Positions 61,240 through 64,000 of a stretch of 64,000 nt of DNA are shown here, in pieces. The DNA lies in contig DAOTXR010000073.1 in the NCBI GenBank assembly GCA_034435375.1, positions 186,001 to 250,000 of the forward strand. Reading direction: 5' to 3'. Under the pieces are notes generated by a model that saw only the letters and a list, made by a program, of their open reading frames with translations, was not told the origin of the DNA and did not search any database. The position numbers and the translations under genes are program-made. Every line of letters starts with the position of its first letter. Positions within the stretch are counted from its first letter, which is position 1. This DNA comes from DAOTXR01 sp034435375. GTDB taxonomy: Bacteria > Chloroflexota > Anaerolineae > Aggregatilineales > UBA3940.

Positions 61240-61719
61240 CTATGGCTTGCCTGCGGCCAGGGTTCGGTCGATCTGCTCGAGGTGCCCTTCGCCGTGGTCG
61301 GCGTAGATGCGCAGCAGGTCCTCCAGGGTAACCTCGCCGATCTCCTGGTGCAGTCCGATCCGCTGCCATTCGGCCTCTTGTAGGCTCTCTAGCAACGTTG
61401 CCCAACGGCGGTGCAGCCCACGCAGCAGCAAGAGCGAGTCCTCAACCGAGGGGTTATCGGCGTCGGGTCTCTCGGCCCATAGCTCCTGGCGATAGGGCTT
61501 GAGGGTGGGCCTATCCTCAGTCAGGATCAGTTTGAAGCGGATGAAGCTGTTCATGTGCGAGTCAGCCAGGTGGTGAACATTCTGCGCCACAGTCCACTCG
61601 CCAGGAATGAAGTGAGTGGCGAGCTGCTCAGCGCTAAGCGGTCCGACCACCGCCTCAAGCTGATCCGGCAGGCGACGGATTTTGTCGATCATCTCACGAC
61701 GCTGTTCGTTGGTCAGCAT
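61240..61719 (-). CDS. DinB/YfiT-family putative metal-dependent protein
   Basis: 159 residues of four-helix DinB fold. The predicted metal-binding histidines are in WTVAQNVHHLADSH and, at the C-terminal helix, IYADHGEGHLEQI. Such proteins include bacillithiol-type thiol transferases and DNA-damage-induced proteins of unknown function; activity here is unknown. GGAGG lies eight bases before the ATG. It is convergent with fmt. Confidence 0.82.
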   Translation of the reverse strand: MLTNEQRREMIDKIRRLPDQLEAVVGPLSAEQLATHFIPGEWTVAQNVHHLADSHMNSFIRFKLILTEDRPTLKPYRQELWAERPDADNPSVEDSLLLLRGLHRRWATLLESLQEAEWQRIGLHQEIGEVTLEDLLRIYADHGEGHLEQIDRTLAAGKP

Positions 61720-61842
61720 GGTTATCCCTCCTAGGCCATAGCTTCTGGAGCCGCACCGCTGTCGGCGCTTGGCTCCTGTCTTCGTTGTCCCTTCAAGGCC
61801 GGGTCATTCTACTCTCATTCGCGATGGAAAGGTAAACCAACG

Positions 61843-61851
61843 TGTTATAAT
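61843..61851 (+). promoter_or_regulatory. Extended -10 promoter for the membrane LuxR-type regulator
   Basis: TGTTATAAT: TG, one base, then an exact TATAAT, 31 bases before the ATG at 61883. Confidence 0.5.
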
Positions 61852-61882
61852 TCATGCCAACAAAGCCATTTGAGGGGAAAAG

Positions 61883-62887
61883 ATGCCCAACAGGCATATT
61901 CTGCTTGCCGCATCGCTTGTGTTTGCCGCTTGCCTCCTGGTCGGACCGGCTCTGGCCCAGCAGACCGAGACGATTGCCACACTGCGCATCAGCCTCTGGC
62001 CTGAGTTCGACCAGCCCTCGGTGTTGGTGTTCTACACAGGTGAAGTTCGGGCCGATGCTGTGTTGCCAGTCGATTTGCGCTTCCCGCTGCCAGAAGGCGC
62101 GTCGGTCAACGCCGTAGCCTATCGCAGCGAGAGCGGCCAGCTCGTCAACGCTCCCTTTACCGTCGAGGACGCCACGCTGCGCATGACATCGCCTAACGGC
62201 TCGTTTCACGTCGAGTTCTACGACACGACGCTCCAGATCGACGGGCAGACCAGACACTACACATTGACGTGGGCCTCGATGCACCCCGTAGAATCGCTGA
62301 TCTGGGAGGTTCAGCAGCCAGCGGGAGCAGGCAACCTGACTCTGACACCCGGCATGAGCACACTGCACAAAGATGAGTTCGGGCTGAACCTGTACCGCCG
62401 TGAGGTAGGAGCAGTCGAGGCAGGAGAGATCGCCAGCATCATACTGAGCTACGACAAGCCAATCCCAGCCCTGACCGTGGAGCAGCTCCAGGGCACAGCC
62501 AGCGTCCCCCCACGGTCCAAAATGCCGTGGGGGTGGATCGCAGTGGCGGCAGTGGCGGCAGTGACAGCCGTGGCAGCAGCAGAGCTGGGTGCGATGCTGT
62601 ATCGCCGCAGGAGACAGGGCAAGGCTGCGCCAGAGGGTCCAGCGACCGAGGAAGAGGACACCTCAAGTGCGGCGGGTGAAGGGGATGATCTAACCGAGCG
62701 TGAGATCGAGGTGCTGAAGCTGGTCGCTGAGGGGCTAGTAAACCGGCAGATCGGCGAGCGGCTGGGGATCAGCCCCAAGACAGCCGCCCGCCACCGCGAG
62801 AACATCATGCGCAAGCTCCACCTGCATAGCCGAACCGACCTGGTAAAGTACGCCATCCAGAAGGGGCTGATCGACATCGACTCGTGA
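61883..62887 (+). CDS. Membrane-anchored LuxR-type transcription regulator with exported sensor domain
   Basis: 334 residues. A signal peptide (HILLAASLVFAACLLVGPALAQQ) is followed by an exported beta-sandwich-like domain (27-200). One membrane helix is at 217-240, with RRRR immediately after it, so the C-terminus is inside. A charged linker leads to a LuxR/NarL helix-turn-helix at 270-330 (LTEREIEVLKLVAEGLVNRQIGERLGISPKTAARHRENIMRKLHLHSRTDLVKYAI). The exported domain has the strands VLPVDLRFPLPEGASVNAVAY and HYTLTW. It thus joins an outside sensor to an inside DNA-binding domain in one chain, the reverse order of ToxR. GAGGGG precedes the ATG. Confidence 0.85.
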   Translation: MPNRHILLAASLVFAACLLVGPALAQQTETIATLRISLWPEFDQPSVLVFYTGEVRADAVLPVDLRFPLPEGASVNAVAYRSESGQLVNAPFTVEDATLRMTSPNGSFHVEFYDTTLQIDGQTRHYTLTWASMHPVESLIWEVQQPAGAGNLTLTPGMSTLHKDEFGLNLYRREVGAVEAGEIASIILSYDKPIPALTVEQLQGTASVPPRSKMPWGWIAVAAVAAVTAVAAAELGAMLYRRRRQGKAAPEGPATEEEDTSSAAGEGDDLTEREIEVLKLVAEGLVNRQIGERLGISPKTAARHRENIMRKLHLHSRTDLVKYAIQKGLIDIDS

Positions 62888-62924
62888 TCCAGCAGGCTGG
62901 CGTCAAATTCTCCAGGGAAAGGAA

Positions 62925-62947
62925 ACCGGCGCGCCCATCGCGCCGGT
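62925..62947. terminator. Hairpin between convergent genes
   Basis: ACCGGCGCG pairs perfectly with CGCGCCGGT, loop of five. No T run. Confidence 0.5.
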
Positions 62948-62989
62948 AGATGCACATCCCAGAGGGATCAGGCCAGCCCAATACCTCGA

Positions 62990-64000
62990 TTAAGGCAGGC
63001 TCTCTGGCCCCCCGATCCGCTCCACTTTGACCGCGCATACTTTGTATTCGGGTATCTTGGCCACGGGGTCGACGACATTGTTAGTGAGCACATTGCCCAG
63101 CGCCTCGGCAAAGTGGAAGGTCATGAAGATCAGCCCTGCGCGGGGCCGCCCCGTGACCCATGCCCGGGCCGTCACCGCGCCACGACGCGATGAGACACGG
63201 ACCCAGTCGCCATCGGCAATGCCCAGCCGGGCAGCGTCTGCCGGGTTGATCTCCACCCGCTCCTCCGGAGCGAGGAAATCCAGGCCGCCCACGCGGCGTG
63301 TCATCGTGCCGGTGTGGTAGTGCTGGAGAATGCGCCCCGTGGTGAGCATCAGCGGGTACTCACTGTCGGGCAGCTCGGCGGCAGGTTGGTGGTGGACCGG
63401 CGTAAAGCTACCTCTGCCGCGTGGAAACTGCTCCGCATGCAGCACTGGTGTGCCGGGATGATCTGCGGATGGGCATGGCCATTGTAAGCCGTCGCCGTCC
63501 AGCCGGTCATAGGAGATGCCGCCATAGATGGGCGTCACCTCAGCGATCTCGTCCATGATGTCTGCCGGATCGGCGTAGTCCCAGCCAGTCGCCCCCATAC
63601 GCTGAGCAATCTCACAGAAGATCTGCCAGTCGGCGCGGGCCTGGCCGGGCGGCTCCAGCGCTTTGCGCACACGTTGCACGCGCCGCTCAGTATTGGTGAA
63701 AGTGCCGTCCTTCTCAGCGTAAGCGGCTGCCGGAAACACCACATGCGCATGCTCGGTGGTCTGGTTGAGGAAGATGTCTTGACACACCAGGAATTCGGTG
63801 CGCTCCAGGCACTCCCGCACGTGCTGAGAGTCGGGATCGCTCATAGCGGGGTTCTCGCCCATAAAGTAGAGGGCGCGCACCCGTCCATCGTGGGCTGCCT
63901 GAAGCATCTCGGTGAGCGTCAAACCGGGTTGGGGCGGAGGCTGCGGTCGTCCATAGTAGGCAGCCATTTTCTCCCGCACCGCCTCGTCAGTGACGCGCTG
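62990..64000 (-). CDS. Formate-dehydrogenase-like molybdopterin oxidoreductase, C-terminal part
   Basis: About 337 residues are visible; the frame stays open to the window edge, so the N-terminal iron-sulfur and active-site part lies outside. The seen part has the molybdopterin domains: YFMGENPAMSDPD, FLVCQDIFLNQTTEHAHVVFPAAAYAEKDGTFTNTERRVQRVRKAL, then the C-terminal dinucleotide-binding domain with LMLTTGRILQHYHTGTMTRRV, VEINPADAARLGIADGDWVRVSSRRG and FHFAEALGNVLTNNVVDPVAKIPEYKVCAVKVE. This wording is that of NAD-linked or stand-alone formate dehydrogenase alpha subunits. The selenocysteine/cysteine site is not visible. Confidence 0.88.
   Translation of the reverse strand, partial: QRVTDEAVREKMAAYYGRPQPPPQPGLTLTEMLQAAHDGRVRALYFMGENPAMSDPDSQHVRECLERTEFLVCQDIFLNQTTEHAHVVFPAAAYAEKDGTFTNTERRVQRVRKALEPPGQARADWQIFCEIAQRMGATGWDYADPADIMDEIAEVTPIYGGISYDRLDGDGLQWPCPSADHPGTPVLHAEQFPRGRGSFTPVHHQPAAELPDSEYPLMLTTGRILQHYHTGTMTRRVGGLDFLAPEERVEINPADAARLGIADGDWVRVSSRRGAVTARAWVTGRPRAGLIFMTFHFAEALGNVLTNNVVDPVAKIPEYKVCAVKVERIGGPESLP

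Noticed and set aside
1..64000. Mobile elements, CRISPR arrays, prophage or defence islands
   Set aside because: No transposase, integrase, Cas, restriction or phage genes, no regular direct repeats with spacers, and no tRNA-bounded insertion was found on reading both strands.

Overview
The window is about 60% GC, densely coded on both strands, and carries no rRNA, tRNA, transposase, integrase or CRISPR array that I can see. I infer a chromosomal segment of a Chloroflexota bacterium, probably from the Anaerolineae side. The reasons are the mix of STAS-like and TPR proteins, a CARDB-type exported protein with a MacB-like transporter, SpoIIE phosphatases, a tandem-domain cyclase, UppP and Fmt. 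Most starts have a clear AGGAGG-type ribosome binding site, and these were used to shorten many reading frames. Phylum is inference, not proof.

Positions 1-18.9 kb: a cut SpoIIE phosphatase, a DUF362 iron-sulfur protein, a Tag-like DNA glycosylase lacking a normal start, an MFS transporter, a STAS-like protein and a GNAT. Next come an IscA/ErpA-type protein beside a cysteine-rich SufR-like regulator, a redoxin, a nucleoside phosphorylase and an amine oxidase. A carbohydrate cluster follows (GH38 alpha-mannosidase, aldo/keto reductase, galT), then a metallo-beta-lactamase-fold protein, a methyltransferase and two small membrane proteins.

Positions 18.9-25.1 kb are the most unusual part. A type II NADH dehydrogenase has a near-consensus promoter upstream. 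Downstream of it lie three related hairpin units. Then come four tandem paralogous membrane proteins built from a repeated module with the signature WWALIP (2, 3 or 4 modules each), followed by the decayed C-terminal tail of what looks like a fifth copy.

Positions 25.1-36 kb: two dipeptide-type ABC permeases without partners, a Yip1-like protein, a MacB-like ABC system in which an IPT/CARDB exported protein replaces MacA, and a reverse-strand triad (Cache-HAMP sensor without output domain, ATP-grasp enzyme, MinD/ParA-like ATPase).

Positions 36-53 kb: a PLP decarboxylase, SbcD-like nuclease, DUF3054 protein, a TPR-TPR-response regulator operon and an aldo/keto reductase. A promoter-driven 12-codon micro-ORF follows. 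Then come a KAS III-like protein without the catalytic cysteine beside a B12-type activation protein, an alpha/beta hydrolase, a winged-helix-like protein, a tandem cyclase, an ATP/ADP-carrier-like transporter, uppP and a second ATP-grasp protein.

Positions 53-64 kb: a pstSCAB operon behind Pho-box-like repeats, ending in an overlapping arsC and without phoU. An N-acylamino-acid racemase/GNAT pair, fmt, a DinB-family protein, a membrane-anchored LuxR-type regulator and the 3' part of a formate-dehydrogenase-like molybdoenzyme complete the window.
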